Below are positions 47,811-58,125 of a stretch of DNA of 64,000 nt, in pieces. How positions within the stretch are numbered: the stretch's first letter is position 1; each line of letters starts with the position of its first letter. A program made the translations under genes and the position numbers. Source of the DNA: Prosapia bicincta (taxonomy: Eukaryota > Arthropoda > Insecta > Hemiptera > Cercopidae); the NCBI GenBank assembly GCA_036971475.1, contig JBAIZL010000002.1, positions 167,973,714 to 168,037,713 on the forward strand. Reading direction: 5' to 3'. A model generated the notes under the pieces. The model was not told where the DNA came from. It was given only the letters and a program-made list of their open reading frames with translations, and ran no database searches.

Positions 47811-48200
47811 ATGTTAATATGATCGGTTTAGGGGGTTATGACCCTAGAATGTACTCCGGGAAAACACGAGTTCTACATTTCGGCGTCACCACTTGCCTTT
47901 AGCCGCTTATTGTCTAATTACCACTTATAGTTCAAAAACAATTCCGAGCCCGACATCGTATTTTCTTCCGTGTTGTTTCGAGACTGACTTCCTCTTGGTT
48001 AGCGTTCCCTCAACTCGTGGCTGTAGATGACTTTACACTTGCAACGGATGGCATTCCAACATCTCTCTCTCCCTTGATGTTACAAAAAATGATCTCCTTT
48101 CATTACAATTCCTCTAACTTTGTTTTGGTGCGATTTAACGATTTTTCACACCTTTAATATCTCTTAGAATTCTTTCGCTGATCAAAATTAATTGTCGATG
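47811..48200. other. GC-richer, non-repetitive block, unassigned
   Basis: This ~390-base block has more GC and CpG than its neighbours and no match elsewhere in the window. I could not find a convincing open frame. It could be a regulatory region or an exon of an untranslated leader. Confidence 0.25.
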
Positions 48201-48949
48201 GTACTTCTACGTTTAAATTGGCATTTGACATAATAAAACACGGCCTTTGTCACTGGAGAATTACATCGCGCCTCTTTCAAAATGACTTTACTTTCAGTTT
48301 TAAGTTGAGGAAAAACTTTTCAAACTATGGTTTTTTTAATAACTATTCAAAATGAAAACTTTAAAATGTTTTAGTTTTCTTATACGTTTCTACTTGTTTC
48401 GACCGTTATAAAACGACATTTAATTAGTTATAATTGATTAAAAAAATTATATCTCACTGTATCTTTTAAGCGTGTATAACCTATATATATATATACACAT
48501 ATAAATATATTTCTAAAAGAGAAATGAATTCCTGTATTTCACACATTAACATAGGCTACGCAGTTTAATCTAATTTAATGTGTTAGTGAATCACTCTGAC
48601 CAACAACAAAAATCTATGAATGAGAAATAGTGTATGAATAAATAGTTTTATCAAACATCTAATGATCAGCGATCGAATCAGTCTTATCGAATGCCAACAA
48701 AAACATTCTCCTGTCAAATTTATAGGAAGATCATAATCATCACCGGTTTTAGCTATGGCATAGAATGTCTCTTAAACTATATCAACGGTATATTAAGACA
48801 CATTTCAAAGTAGCTTTTGTATGATTTACATGGCACAAATATACAAACGTTATCTCCAACAATAAAATATTTGAATGATGGACTTCTATTGTATAAAAAA
48901 CTATATCAATTATGAACCAATTAATAATCTGAAAAACTCATCTATGTGA
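48201..48949. other. AT-rich noncoding stretch
   Basis: Nothing recognised beyond a short TATATATA run near 48484. Confidence 0.4.
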
Positions 48950-49139
48950 TTTAGTTAAGTTCACAAACAATTTATGGCCTGTACTGTTTTATATTTAAAG
49001 CACAAAAATAGTCTAATCTTGTTTCTAAGATAACATCTTGTTTGTCTAAGAAATAAAATGTTTACAACAAATTATGATTTAAACACAACATTTGCATTGA
49101 TAATCGTTGATGGTTTTTTTAAATAATTCTAATTTCAGT

Positions 49140-49700
49140 TAAAATATGCAGGAATTAGATTGGTTGAAAGTTGCCAGATGAGGGAATAGGACGCTAGTCC
49201 AAGAGGGACACAAAAAATACCGTTAGAAAAGTTAGGGCAATGTCCTTAAGATTGCAAAAAAAATTAAATTGATAATTAACTAACAGTTCAAAATATCAAG
49301 AGGTTTCAGGTGAGATGGTATAGGTTGTAATTGAAAAAGTATATTAAGATTGGTTGAAAGTTGCCAGATGAGGGATTAGAGCGCTAGTCCAAGAAGGGCC
49401 CAAAAAGTCGAGTAAGGGGACTTGACTCCCAAAATCGACGTTGGTAGGACGTGTGGGTACAAGAACTGGGTTGAGGGGAATTATGGTGGTAGAACGAATG
49501 AGTAACAAAGGGATAAATTTATTAGGGAAAGGGGGAATTTATGACAACAGAGCAAAGTTACCAAGAGGGTTGTAATGCAGAGAAGCAAGTCGAGGATCGG
49601 CCGATCAATCTTCGAGGTACACAGAGCAAGAAGGCCAACACATACCATTATCCCAACCGTAAAGACGTCCGAGGATAACTCCGCACGTTCCGTGAGCCAT
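49140..49700 (+). mobile_element. Unclassified GC-richer insertion with direct repeats
   Basis: It interrupts the R1 tandem array. Two direct repeats of about 60 bases (49157-49216 and 49347-49406), each starting AGATTGGTTGAAAGTTGCCA, lie 190 bases apart. The remainder is purine-rich, with no ORF. It could be a small non-autonomous retroelement (e.g. terminal repeats of a TRIM) or a PLE terminal region. Both ends are approximate. Confidence 0.45.
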
Positions 49701-51329
49701 AAATTTAAATTAAACCATTATTTAATTAATCACTTAAATTAATCACATCAAAGTTCAGATAGTTATAAACTATTGTTTAAGTGATTAATAAGATTTACCG
49801 AACGTAAAATTCTATAAAATTCAAGAATTATTTATTTTTTAATTACTTCAAACTAGCTCTATCGATAAAGCATATTCACAAAACAAACATTTCTTTCAAG
49901 CAAAGCTGATTTTATATTTTCTAAACAACAAACATAGCCTATTATGTAACATACTATGCATTTAGAATTTAACTGGTCACTTACAATGTAACCTAGTTTA
50001 GCATTTATTGCAATTGATAAGGCGTACCACGAATGTTAGTATAGTACAACCTAGTTAAGCCTAATATTTTCAATATATTTTCTTTCAATAGAAGCATATA
50101 TCAAATAAAAAATATATCAAATAAATGAATTATTATAGCATTATATTTGGCTATAGAATTAAAAGGTTTACTAATTATTCGGATTTAAAACACAACATTT
50201 ACATTGACTATTGTTGATGGTTCTCTACATAATTCAACTATTTAGTATGCTGTTTCAAAATACATTTATTTGCATTATAATAATTACTGTTTGTTAATGA
50301 AGAGACAAAATATTCACAAGTTATGATTTACCAAAAAAAAATCAATGTAAAATGTTGTAGGATATCTAAATAATTAAAATGTCTAACTTACTGTTAAAAA
50401 CTACATTCAGTTTATATTGTTATAGAAATTTATAAGACAATAAACATACAATATCCTCACAATTAATGATATGAACTCAAAATATACATTGTAAGGGATT
50501 GACTTACTGTTACAATTTATATTCAGTTTACATTGTTATAGAATTTTACTAGACAAGAGCCATAATAAGCGCTTACAAGTTATGATTTAAACTTAAAATA
50601 TGCATTGTAAATGGTCGGCAGTTCTACAAATAATTTAACTATTTATTATACTGTTATAAGAGATGTAGTTTGAATTATAATAAAATTTAACTTGTTAGTG
50701 AAGATACCAAATGTTTACAAGTTGTGATATGAATAAAAATTATGTATATTCAATGGTAAAAGTTCTTAATAGTTGAATTTTTATTTATTCCCTTATGTTA
50801 TACATTCAGTTTTATTTATTATAAAATGTTTTCTAAGTTACTAAATATTTTATATATACAGTAAAAACTAAACTGTATGATTTGAATGACTAATTCTACT
50901 CACAAACTAAAATTGTTATCATAGGTAAACAAATATATTATTACATCTTGTAATGAGTAATATATTACTGAAGTATGATATAAACTAATACGTCATCAGG
51001 TAATTAAGTTAATAAGAAGGGGTAAAAAGATGACTTCATAATATAATTAGCAATGGTATAGGAGTCTTCAAAGTGATGCATAATACATTTTCGAAAACAT
51101 TATTTATCAACTCCATTCCTAACTTGATGGCAACTAAATGTGAAGTTTCTTTATGAATTGGTTTAAATAATAATTGCATATACAGTAGTTATTTTTAATT
51201 TCGTAATATGTTTTAACCTATATCTACAGCAATGTTATCAGAAAAGACATTTATGTTGGCTTAGACAAATTTGTGAGTAAGTTGTACTAGAAATAATATG
51301 TAACCTATTGGCAGAAAACATAACGAATA

Positions 51330-51490
51330 AACTTGCAAGCTTTGCCCTCGGGAGCACTTTTACATTCATCGTCAGAACAAGATAAATTATCCTTTAGAAG
51401 AAACCATAGTGAAGCAGAGTTTACGCAAGGGAAATACATAGCTGTGTGAATTGTTACAAGCCATGGCGTCAGGTTTACTGAATACTTTTA
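51330..51490 (-). pseudogene. Cysteine-bearing ORF segment of R1 copy 2
   Basis: One minus-strand frame reads YFPCVNSASLWFLLKDNLSC then SDDECKSAPEGKACKFIR. It matches copy 1 closely over the last ~25 codons with two silent and three replacement changes. Upstream, small indels shift the frame relative to copy 1. A CACAG splice-acceptor-like site precedes CTATGTATTTCCC, as in copy 1. Confidence 0.3.
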
Positions 51491-51770
51491 TCACTGCGAG
51501 CTACGTTTTTTAATTTATAAATGATATTTTAAATACAAATTGTAAACGCTACCAATTAAAAATTTTCGGCCAAAATTATAAAAATAAAATTAATTCTTTT
51601 AAAATGAGTTTCATCTCGAATCACAATAAATGCCAACGGTTATAATATTTTCAAGTAAAACCAACTTTGTATTAAATTATTTTTCAGCTTCTACCGACAG
51701 TTTGCCACCTTGAGTTATTACATTTTGAAGGTGTAACAGAATAAATATAATGGATTTATTATAAAGGTAA

Positions 51771-52466
51771 ATTTACATTTATATCTTACATTCTACAATG
51801 TTAGATAATTCAAACTCTGTATGTTCATATTTTTTCAACTATCATGGCAATGCAAACGGAGAGAATAAATTCAACAAATGAATTTGATAGATATTATCAA
51901 TAATATTATTCATGTATTGTTCATAAAAAGGATCAATTCCTGATCCCTATTCAAACAATATATTCATACACCAAAAATATTACAATAAACAATTGAATAC
52001 ACTTTATTCAGACGTGATACCTTCAGAATATTCACAAGTAACTGTGAAACGAAAAAGATGAGGAGAACATTTCAGTAAAACCTTGTTTTAAGAAGTAATA
52101 TTTCTCTATATTATTAGATCAAATAAATGTAGATATTGTTAAAAAATTATTGAAATAACAATTCATAAAGTGTTCATTTGATAAACCATGAGTAATTAGA
52201 ACCCGAACGTAACATTTAATTCGTAGCATCTGTTAAAGGCTGTGAGACCTTAATAGTAATAAAATATTATATTTATGCAACAAAATTTTGGCTCATTGTT
52301 TTATTATTTTTTATCATAAATCTAACGGAATTTTACTTATTGAAAGTATTCTTAGTTACTTATAATAAGAAGAAACACAGGGTACACATATCTATTTAAT
52401 TTCTCTATATAGAATTAAATATTTTTATACACTACGTAATTTTTAAAAAATTCACCTAACATTACC

Positions 52467-52471
<5 letters not shown>
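51771..52471. other. AT-rich noncoding stretch
   Basis: Nothing recognised. Confidence 0.4.

Positions 52472-52546
<75 letters not shown>
52472..52546. repeat. (TA)n microsatellite
   Basis: About 37 TA units, just 5' of a hammerhead-like relic. Confidence 0.95.
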
Positions 52547-52549
<3 letters not shown>

Positions 52550-52576
52550 TAGTTTTTATTATTTCTAGGTGACATT

Positions 52577-52602
52577 CTGACGAAGAGTCGAAAATACGTT
52601 TT
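52577..52602 (+). ncRNA. Minimal hammerhead-like relic beside (TA)n
   Basis: CTGACGA (52577-52583) and GAAA (52590-52593) are present, but only AGAGTC separates them, so no proper stem II can form. ATACGT follows. The sequence looks like a decayed PLE tail that lost its stem II. Confidence 0.3.
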
Positions 52603-53600
52603 ATGAATTAAAAAATAAACCACTGTTCTGGATATAAACTATTCATTATATACATAAATACTAATAAAACAAATATTAAATAATTTTAGAGTTCAATTTT
52701 AATTTCAACATTAATTACAAATAGGTTTTGAGAACAGATGATTTTTCGTTTGGAACATGCAGTTTGTTTTGTTTTACTGCAGTCAATTTAATGTTCTCAT
52801 TGATGCTTATAAAATAACTGTAAATATGCATATAGCCAATAAAACAATATTTACATTGAATTAAATAACTTGTTAAATAGTGATAACTGCATAGCAGTTA
52901 CATTAGTTTACATTGAAGAAATATAATTCAATATAAATTTAACGTACTCTAAATCAGAGAAAGTAATTTACCATACTATATGAGGTAATTTTATTCAATT
53001 TAGTTTTTGTGGAATGTTGTGCATATGTTCTTTATAATAGTGTTGGTTTTTAAAGTATATTACTTGTTATTATCGGAATATGTTTTTTATCAAAGAAATT
53101 ATGATAAGTATGAATATTTAGGTTGGGAAATTAAATATACTTATGTATGTTTAACCTTTATTCACAAAACCTTCATTCTATTTCGCTCTATTTCTAAAAC
53201 AGATAAACCGGTGACAGAGTCGCAGGACCGGAGAAACACCGGTAAAAGCTTTTTGTAATTCCCCTTCACGACACATTGTACAAGCGCCCAGGCTGTGTTA
53301 AAACTTTTAAGGTATTGACAAATCAAGATGCATTTAATACTGCTTGTATGGTAAATCCTATACAGATCAATCTAAAAGGCAATAGTTAGGTATTTGGTTT
53401 TATGTAAAATTATTATTAGAAAATACTAAGGTGGAAAACGTTAAAATCTTTGATGATATAACGAGCTATTTATTTTACAGATCTAATACACAATTACAAT
53501 AATACAAATGTGTAAAAATAAAATTCTTATATCTATTTCAATATATTTTATTATTATTAATATTACACAATATCAAAAGCACAGAGGTACAATATATTAC
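52603..53600. other. AT-rich noncoding stretch
   Basis: An 83-codon plus-strand frame at 53007-53258 is unrecognised. Near its end ACCGGTG and CACCGGT form 7-base inverted arms. No other feature. Confidence 0.4.
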
Positions 53601-53764
53601 AATGAAAATATTGGAAAGAACCCCAATACCACAAACAATAGTAAAAAATAACAAATAAACAAGTTCCTTCAGATAAAACCATTATGTACATTTCGATGAC
53701 CTTGTCGTCATCATCAGATAAAAAATTACAATCTAGCAAACAAGAAGTTACAAAATAGAATGTT
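53601..53764 (-). mobile_element. Hammerhead-bearing PLE terminal unit, minus strand
   Basis: Matches 1002-1165 on the opposite strand. It begins at CATTCTA, corresponding to the predicted initiator, and ends at the same CAATATTTTCATT block as the plus-strand neighbour. Core CTGATGA (53711-53717, minus) and GAAA (53691-53694, minus) survive, but the bases between fit stem II poorly and stem I is weak, so ribozyme activity is doubtful. Confidence 0.7.
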
Positions 53765-53779
53765 ATCATAACTAAGATG

Positions 53780-53955
53780 ATCATTCTAGTTTGTAACTTT
53801 TTGTTTGCTAGATTGTAATTTTGTAATAGGAACCTCTGATGATGATGACATGGTCATCGAAATGTACATAAGGGTTTAATCTGAAGTAACTTGTTTATTT
53901 ATTATTTTTGATTATTTTTTGTGGTATTGGGGCTCTTTCCAATATTTTCATTTTA
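53780..53955 (+). mobile_element. Hammerhead-bearing PLE terminal unit, plus strand
   Basis: It begins at ATCATTCTAG, the same point as the predicted initiator in the 1 kb copy, and ends after CAATATTTTCATT. It lies head-to-head with the unit at 53601-53764, with ~16 bases between them. It lacks the TATA-containing upstream part, as expected of an RNA-derived copy. Confidence 0.75.
53833..53875 (+). ncRNA. Hammerhead ribozyme, second plus-strand copy
   Basis: Core CTGATGA (53836-53842), stem II GATGAC/GTCATC (53844-53849 with 53853-53858), GAAA (53859-53862) and stem III in TGTACAT are identical to the 1051-1095 copy. Stem I keeps three inner pairs (CCT/AGG) and then has a mismatch. Confidence 0.7.
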
Positions 53956-54180
53956 TTATAATTATTAATAAATAAAAACCATTCAATGCATAAAAAATGT
54001 GTCCTTGGGTATTCGCTTCGTGTTATATTTTACAATTCTCTTCCTTGCTGATTACTCAACCAATTTAGCATTTGCTCACGTAATATTTGTTACTGGAAAA
54101 TGTTTAGACATACATGAACTAAATAATATCCATCAAAGTAACTTTTAACTAAATTGTCCATTGTGTTAAAAAACAACTCT
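53956..54180. other. AT-rich spacer
   Basis: Nothing recognised. Confidence 0.4.
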
Positions 54181-55085
54181 GGCTTGAGTCAATGCGATCT
54201 TAATGTTATTGATCGTTATTAACTCACACGTAATAATAAATAAAAGTTTATTTTATGATAAAAGTCAATACATTATTTATATTTTAAGAATCTTAATATC
54301 CCCAAACAATTTTAGTTTAAATTTTCATAATTAATTATTTTTTCTTAAAGTTGACACTAATTTCTATAAAACTATTTAATTAAACAATTGAGCATAGGGT
54401 TATCGATCACACTACCGCTTTCCAAACGTTAAATATGTGATTTGGAACACAATAGGAAGCATGGTAGGTAAATCAGAGGTTGTAGAGTTAAGAATAACTA
54501 AGCAGTAGTAACAAGCATAATTAAACTAGTTTGAGAACTGGGTGAGCCAAGTCTAGTGCTAGCAAGGGTTCAAATTAACAGCCTGGTGAGGTGTTTGTAT
54601 TTACTTCAGTAGAAGTTTACTCAACGCTGGCTTGAGTCAATGCGATCTTAATGTTTTTGTTCGTTATTAACTCACACGTAATAATAAATAAACGTTTATT
54701 TTAAGATTAAAGTCAATACATTATATAAATTAATTATGTTTTCTTCAAAGTGGACACTAATTTGTATAAAAACTATTTAATTAAACAATTGAGCGTAAGG
54801 TTATTGATCATATTACCGCCTTCCAAACGTTAAATATGTGATTTTAATACAATAGGAAGCATGGTAGGTGAATTAGAGGTTGTAGAGTTGAGAATTACTA
54901 AGCAGTAGTAACAAGCATAATTAAACTAGTTTGAGAACTATAGGTGAGCCAAGTCTAGTCCTAGTGAGAGTTCAATTTAACAACCTTGTGAGGTGTTTGT
55001 ATTTACTTCAGTAGAAGGTTTCACTCACTCTCAGCTTTTAATGAACCAACAAGTCATCAACAGTGCTAAATTAATTTATATCATT
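54181..55085 (+). repeat. Repeat family R2, tandem pair
   Basis: Two direct units start at GGCTTGAGTCAATGCGATCT (54181 and 54629), period 448. Unit 2 has an internal deletion and a longer 3' end with CACTCTCAGCTT, which matches the inverted R2 copy at 2.6 kb. No coding frame is shared. Confidence 0.85.
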
Positions 55086-55779
55086 CAAATTTAGTTAGAT
55101 ACTCCAAAACTGTTCTGATTATTGAATTTGTTCATTATAAAACTAAATTAAGTTAAATATTTTATAGAATAAAGGAAATATTTTTGGAATATCATCAATA
55201 TTATAATATACAATACAAGCCCTAATACAATTTATCACGGTCTTCAGTAAAATAACCTTTTATCTTCTCTTCATTATACACAAAGCTTAGGTTAGGGGAG
55301 TGTTTTCTATTCGTTCATTCTTTTTTGTTTTATTATTAGTGAAGACAGCTGTCTCATTTTTAATTAATTTCTGCTTCAAAGATTATACTAATTCAACAAG
55401 TATAGGCCTACGGGAAAATGTTACTAGTAAAACCAATACCAAAAATTAAAAAAAGTTAATGTGAGTTGACATAATAGAGAAGTGAAGTGGGGTTTAATAA
55501 CAATAAAAAACTTGTCGAAAAACCAGAAGAAATATAAAACGATAAAACCTATAAGAATTAAAACGAAGCAAAAGAATTATAATACAATAAAAGGTAATGG
55601 CAAGGGGCCGATTTAGCTGTATAGGAGGCTATAATAAAATTGTAACTAAAACAATGCGCGTTGTTTATTAATAGGAGCAAAAAACTCAATATGTATATTG
55701 AAGAATTGTCAACAAGCGATTATTTCAGCTTTTCATTCATTGAAACTGCGAGGAAAATCAGACTGGAAGTCAATATGTT
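55086..55779. other. AT-rich noncoding stretch
   Basis: Nothing recognised. Confidence 0.4.
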
Positions 55780-56240
55780 TCTGAGTTACTAAAGCTGTTG
55801 ACAGACCTAAAGGGAGAAATGTCTGTGTGGCTTAGTGGCTTCAGTTAGAATCAAGAACTATTTTATCTGGTGAAAAATCCATGGACCATACCAACAGTCG
55901 ATGTAGCTCCTCCCGATGTTTCTGGATACGAAGCTAGGGATTTCAAAAATGAGTTGATTGATCTTCAGCATGAAAAGGAGCTCAAAAGCATTTTTGAAGA
56001 TAAGATGAAGCTCACTATGAGTTTTGTAAAGCAGTTGAAAAGAATATATTTCAATACTGAATTGACTGTGTTAAGAAAATGTCACGTGATTCTGTATTTA
56101 CATCAGTCTGAGAATCTACATTCAGTAATCTGAAGTACTTAAAGCACAAGTACAGACCCAGGTTAACGTGTAAGAATGTGGAAACGTTTTAGAAATATCA
56201 GTTGTTTCCCTTCCTGCCAACATAGGTGCCATATTAGAGA
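55780..56240 (+). pseudogene. hAT-family transposase C-terminus, relic
   Basis: The frame from 55870 reads VKNPWTIPTVDVAP then ...DFKNELIDLQHEKELKSIFE; in another frame STFSNLKYLKHKYRPRLT (56115-56168) and SSLPANI follow. These match the 'NPF...EELIDLQ.D..LK..F' and 'E..FS.L..IK.KYRSRL' blocks at the end of hAT transposases and their domesticated ZBED/SCAND3-like relatives, which hold the dimerisation region. At least one frameshift and several stops show it is dead; the N-terminal part is not recognisable. Confidence 0.75.
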
Positions 56241-56855
56241 GCTGTGAAAGATTTTGAGCGTCATCTTCTAAGAAATGACAAGATCAGGTATTCTTGGATT
56301 GAAGTAAAATACATTTCCCTACTTTTAATACGCAAAACAGTTGGTTTATTTTAGTGTTGTTATAAACTTAGGCTATATTCATTAGGTTTGTAAATTATTC
56401 AATGCCACTTCTACTTGCGGCGCTGAGGTAAACTTAATATAAACTATTTGGCTCTAAGATATCCTAGTGAAGTCCTATGATCTACAAAATATCTGAACCT
56501 AATCTAGGCATAAACAATATTTGGTTGTGATAGTGGTTCGCGTGTTCTAGGTTCTGTTAACTAGCAAAACAATATAAAAATTTTAATTGTATCAGTTTAA
56601 AATTTTAATAATTCCTGGGATAAGTTCGAAATAATAAAAGAAATATTACTCACACAATATAGGTGCGAAAGGTGTTCGAAATGTTACTATTTATAATATA
56701 CATATAGTAATAACATCACATAAACATGCAGAATATATAAAGCCCATAAAGCATTGGAAAGGATAAAGACTTTGAATCCGGTCGATAAGAGTTCCACGTT
56801 GTGTAACGCTACTACACGTGGGTCATGTCTCTGTGTTATAGTAAAGGCCAGGATA
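56241..56855. other. AT-rich noncoding stretch
   Basis: Nothing recognised. Confidence 0.4.
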
Positions 56856-57227
56856 TTTTGTATCTGTGACATAATAATACTTATATGTGCAGTATATTAT
56901 GTATCTGAGACATACTAATACTTATATGTGCAGTATATTATGTATCTGTGACATAATAATACTTATATGTGCAGTATATTATGTATCTGTAACATAATAA
57001 TACTTATATGTGCAGTATATTATGTATCTGTGACGTAATAATACTTATATGTACAGTATTTTATGTATATGTGACATTATAATTCTTATATGTACAGTAT
57101 ATTATGTATATGTGACATATAATTACTTATATGTGCAGTATATTATGTATCTGTGATATTATAATACTTATATGTACAGTATATTATGTATCTGTGACAT
57201 ATTAATACTTATATGTGCAGTATATTT
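56856..57227. repeat. 41-bp minisatellite, nine copies
   Basis: Unit landmark CTTATATGTGCAGTATATT recurs every 41 bases from about 56880 to 57209; units are 85-100% alike by eye. No ORF. Confidence 0.95.
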
Positions 57228-57344
57228 GATTAACTACATTAAGAAGTACAATTAGTATTTATTGGGAATATAATGTGGCTGAATTTATTAAAGAGTACAC
57301 AAAAACCTAGTGTAAAATCTCTATTTTTACGATTGTTTTTTATA

Positions 57345-57602
57345 TTAAAAACTTATTAAAACTGAATTAAAAACACATTCAGTCGGTGAAGGCAAAACTT
57401 TAATTGCACAAACAATAATTGGTATTTGCTCACTGAGTTTAGTCTGATACGAAGAAGGTCTAGGAACTCCAATTGAATATAAAGTTTCCTTTGCTGAGGA
57501 AGGCTGGGAAAAAAATGAAGTCGAAGTCAAAATACTCCGACAGGAACCAACACAGGAGAGAATCAAGACTAAGACAGGAATAGTTCCATTTATTATAGTC
57601 AT
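57345..57602 (-). CDS. 85-codon ORF with signal-peptide-like start, unknown
   Basis: The product begins MTIINGTIPVLVLILSCVGS: a short polar start and a hydrophobic core ending in small residues, as in a secretory signal. The remaining ~60 residues are Ser/Thr/Pro-rich with one cysteine (C76) and no recognised domain. It lies between two different minisatellites. No splice site, TATA box or poly-A signal is clearly linked, so it could be a first exon, a small secreted-protein gene or chance. Confidence 0.25.
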   Translation of the reverse strand: MTIINGTIPVLVLILSCVGSCRSILTSTSFFSQPSSAKETLYSIGVPRPSSYQTKLSEQIPIIVCAIKVLPSPTECVFNSVLISF

Positions 57603-57629
57603 CCAACATGTCTTTACTTACCTAAACTA

Positions 57630-58125
57630 TGTACCTGTCACATAGATACATGTAGTATAGAATCTGTCACATAGAAACATGTATGATAGAACCTGTCACA
57701 CAGATACATGTAGCATAGCATCTGTCATACAGATGCATGTAGCATATAACCTGTCACATAGAAACATGTAGCATAGAATCTGTCACACAGAAAAATGTAG
57801 CGTAGACCCTGTCACACAGAAATATGTAACATAGAACCTGTCACACAAATACATGTACCATAGAATCTGTCATACAGATGCATGTAGCATAGAACCTGTC
57901 ACATAGAAACATGTAGCATAGAATGTGTCACACAGATACATTTGGCATGGAACCTGTCATAGAAATACATGTGACATAGAACCTGTCACGCAGATACGTG
58001 TAGCATAGAACCTGTCACATAGAAACATGTAGCATAGAATGTGTCACACAGATACATTTGGCATGGAACCTGTCATAGAAATACATGTGACATAGAACCT
58101 GTCACGCAGATACATGTAGAACTGA
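57630..58125. repeat. 30-bp minisatellite, about 16 copies, with higher-order repeat
   Basis: The unit is near CCTGTCACATAGAAACATGT plus AGCATAGAA. A four-unit block beginning GAATGTGTCACACAGATAC occurs at 57921 and again at 58037 almost unchanged, a ~116-base higher-order repeat. Confidence 0.95.

Larger units (their letters stand above)
48950..51770 (-). repeat. Long repeat R1, copy 2 (inverted), with an insertion
   Basis: Read on the minus strand it parallels 5390-7240: 5' block (51770-51500), short cysteine-bearing frame (51490-51330), a single copy of the 114-bp unit (about 51320-51220), the unique block with GCCATCAAGT (about 51130), then ~144-bp tandem units (50800-50140 and 49135-48980). 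A ~560-bp GC-richer insertion splits the tandem array. Divergence from copy 1 is large in the flanks. Confidence 0.75.

Noticed and set aside
53220..53260. ACCGGTG...CACCGGT hairpin as a ribozyme or terminator
   Set aside because: Only 7-base arms, no ribozyme core, single copy in the window.
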